Source: Streptomyces hygroscopicus
GTDB taxonomy: Bacteria; Actinomycetota; Actinomycetes; Streptomycetales; Streptomycetaceae
Reading direction: 5' to 3'
DNA length: 64,000 bases
Assembly (NCBI GenBank): GCA_002021875.1
Contig: CP018627.1
Coordinates: forward strand, 11,532,001-11,596,000
Shown here: one piece after another, positions 62,615 to 64,000 of the stretch
Layout of the letters: every line of letters begins with the position of its first letter
How positions within the stretch are numbered: position 1 is the stretch's first letter
Made by a program: the position numbers and the translations under genes
Notes under the pieces: model-generated
What the model saw: the letters and a program-made list of their open reading frames with translations, nothing else
Told to the model about the DNA's origin: nothing
Databases searched by the model: none

Positions 62615-63595
62615 CTACGACGTCTGCGTCAGGGACTTGTCGGCTGGTCGCCGCCGCTGTCCGTAAGCGCCGGGGCCATCTGTCGGAGGTGGGTACGAGA
62701 GCGGGTGGCATCGGTGGCGGGCGGCGCGCCGTACACGGCGCGGTAGTCGCGTGAAGAAGTGCGACGCGCTGCGATAGCCGACGGTACGGGCGGCCTGAGC
62801 TGCTGACTCCCCGAGAATCACCATGCGGTGCCGGGCCTCGCCAAGCCGCAGCCGCTTGAGGTACTGCATCGGAGTCATCGAGGTTGCCTGCTTGAATCGT
62901 CCGAAGAGCGTCGATTCGCTGGTGTGGAGGGCTGCCGCGAGCATGGGCATCGTCCATGGTTCGCTCATCTTGTCGGTCAGGTACGCAACTGCTTGGACAA
63001 CCACTGATCGCCCCTCCCCATTCGTCGCGGCGAGAATGCGGGGCGCCTGTTCCGTCTGCAGGAGTCGAAGAATGACCTCACGCGCGATGGCTGGACCCAG
63101 AATCGGGATCGTCTCGGGCTCATCGAGCAGCCCAACGAGCCTGGCGAACGCGTCTGCGAGGCCCGGGGTCCACGTGCCGAGTCGTTCCAGCGATTCGGTG
63201 GACGGGTGGGAGTGGTGAGGAAGGGCAACGGCGACCTCCCGCACGAGCACAGGATCGAATTCCCAGGTCGCCGACAGGAAACTGCCGGCCGCGTCGTTCT
63301 CGACCACACCCGCGACGACCGGAAGATCGACGGGAGTCACCAGGAAGCGGTCACTGCCCCAGACATCGTCGTCCGCGCCGACGATGGAGCGTTTCCTTCC
63401 GGCGAGAACCACGGCAAGCGAGGGCACATAGCGTTGGAAGAAGAGGGGCGTGGCGCCACGAACATGTGACAGTCGCAGGCCGAGCCTCGCTGCGTGCGCC
63501 TTGTCATCGGCATGCCGGGCGACGATGCCGGCCGAACGCCCAAGGCTCGCGGTGACTGCAGGCGCCGTGCTCGCACGCCCATCCACCGAACTCAT
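62615..63595 (-). CDS. AraC-family regulator, last helix frameshifted
   Basis: 326 residues. N-terminal AraC_N cupin-type domain: GATPLFFQRYVPSLAVVLAG, GSDRFLVTPVDLPVVAGVVE, FARLVGLLDEPETIPILGPA. C-terminal HTH: VAYLTDKMSEPWTMPMLAAA, LHTSESTLFGRFKQATSMTP and QYLKRLRLGEARHRMVILGE. After VGYRSASHFF the normal sequence (SRDYRAVYGAPPATDATR) lies in the next frame, ending at 62629. One extra base at about 62752-62757 explains it. The second HTH is damaged, so the protein may not bind DNA properly. Confidence 0.85.
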   Translation of the reverse strand: MSSVDGRASTAPAVTASLGRSAGIVARHADDKAHAARLGLRLSHVRGATPLFFQRYVPSLAVVLAGRKRSIVGADDDVWGSDRFLVTPVDLPVVAGVVENDAAGSFLSATWEFDPVLVREVAVALPHHSHPSTESLERLGTWTPGLADAFARLVGLLDEPETIPILGPAIAREVILRLLQTEQAPRILAATNGEGRSVVVQAVAYLTDKMSEPWTMPMLAAALHTSESTLFGRFKQATSMTPMQYLKRLRLGEARHRMVILGESAAQAARTVGYRSASHFFTRLPRRVRRAARHRCHPLSYPPPTDGPGAYGQRRRPADKSLTQTS

Positions 63596-63679
63596 GTTAC
63601 GCGATCAAGCCTTACGGGATCAGGTAATAATGCCGTGGATTTCGGCAAGCCCGTGGTCGGCTCGAGCGCCCAGTATTAA

Positions 63680-64000
63680 TGCACGCAACAGAATCAGGCA
63701 CTCCAAGAGCTCCTTGAAGCCCTTCCCGCCGATGAGCGGCTGCGCGGGAGGACGGCTCTGATCACCGGATCGTCCAGCGGCATCGGGGAGGCGATCGCGA
63801 AAGTCCTCGCCGCTTCCGGCGCCGAGGTCGTCGTGTCCGGCCGGAACTCCGACCGCGCCGGAGCAGTCGCGGACGCGATTCGCGCGAAGGGCGGTACGGC
63901 GCACGTCGTGACCGCGACTCTCGACGCGGAGCCTTCGGAGATTCGCGAGTTCGCCGCGCGAGCCGAGGCCGCCCTTGGGGGGAGCATCGACATCCTCGTG
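63680..64000 (+). CDS. Short-chain dehydrogenase/reductase, partial
   Basis: The gene runs off the right edge. TALITGSSSGIGEAIAKVLA is the SDR cofactor motif (TGxxxGIG), and VVSGRNSDRAGAVADAIRAK is the second strand with the R that favours NADP. The frame is open from 63680 but has no ATG or GTG before the motif; the preceding ALQELLEALPADERLRGR segment may be genuine with a non-standard start, or the 5' end may be truncated. Substrate unknown. Confidence 0.8.

Overview
The window is high-GC DNA with GTG/TTG starts, short intergenic gaps and many TetR, GntR, PadR, AraC and LacI regulators. Every recognisable protein looks actinobacterial and most look like Streptomyces. The density of insertion sequences, truncated genes and partial duplications suggests an accessory region (a chromosome arm, genomic island or large plasmid) rather than the conserved core. 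I see no rRNA, tRNA or CRISPR array.

Layout. 1-10 kb: the tail of a LacI regulator, a GNAT acetyltransferase, a DUF2461 protein, an HNH nuclease gene split by an IS3-type element, an ABC-2 exporter with a divergent TetR regulator and two matching palindromes, and a methyltransferase. 10-20 kb: a nucleoside hydrolase, an internally deleted ISL3 element with intact 27-bp ends, a TetR/FAD-monooxygenase divergent pair, an integrase-core IS, and three membrane or unknown proteins closed by a perfect 30-bp-arm hairpin. 20-27 kb: decayed recombinase and ABC exporter genes, then an extra adenylate kinase, a pyruvate-dehydrogenase-E1-like ThDP enzyme and a Nudix protein.

27-44 kb is a rearranged catabolic locus. 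The most complete version (37.0-42.2 kb, + strand) encodes a luciferase-like flavin monooxygenase, two enoyl-CoA hydratase family proteins, a flavin reductase and a large acyl-CoA synthetase. A creatininase-family hydrolase and a TetR regulator are divergent from it. A 1341-bp near-identical inverted copy of the monooxygenase gene and its promoter lies at 29.1-30.4 kb, in front of a second acyl-CoA ligase. A third, divergent and deleted copy starts at 30.6 kb. All three monooxygenase promoters carry a pair of GTTA-N8-TAAC palindromes 64-66 bp apart, with the proximal site the same distance from the ATG. Pieces of flavin reductase, acyl-CoA synthetase and TetR genes lie scattered and inverted between them. 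Two insertion sequences sit in tandem in one CTAG site at the stop codon of the acyl-CoA synthetase.

44-51 kb: a GntR/MFS pair, an IS5-type element, an ACT-domain protein, a decayed IS630 element, a PadR/membrane-protein pair, a PAP2 phosphatase, and fused fragments of a PLD-like gene and an aminoglycoside-phosphotransferase-like gene.

51.9-62.3 kb is a coherent pair of divergent operons built around cofactor F420. The minus operon encodes an antibiotic-biosynthesis-monooxygenase-fold protein, an MFS importer, FbiC (FO synthase) and CofC/FbiD. The plus operon encodes a GntR regulator, an F420-type luciferase-like oxidoreductase, a transglutaminase-fold hydrolase, an aldehyde dehydrogenase and an NADPH:F420 oxidoreductase. 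A palindrome lies between them. The set would import a substrate, make and recharge its own F420, reduce or oxidise the substrate and process the products. The substrate is not evident from the sequence. The window ends with an AraC regulator whose last helix is frameshifted and the start of a short-chain dehydrogenase.
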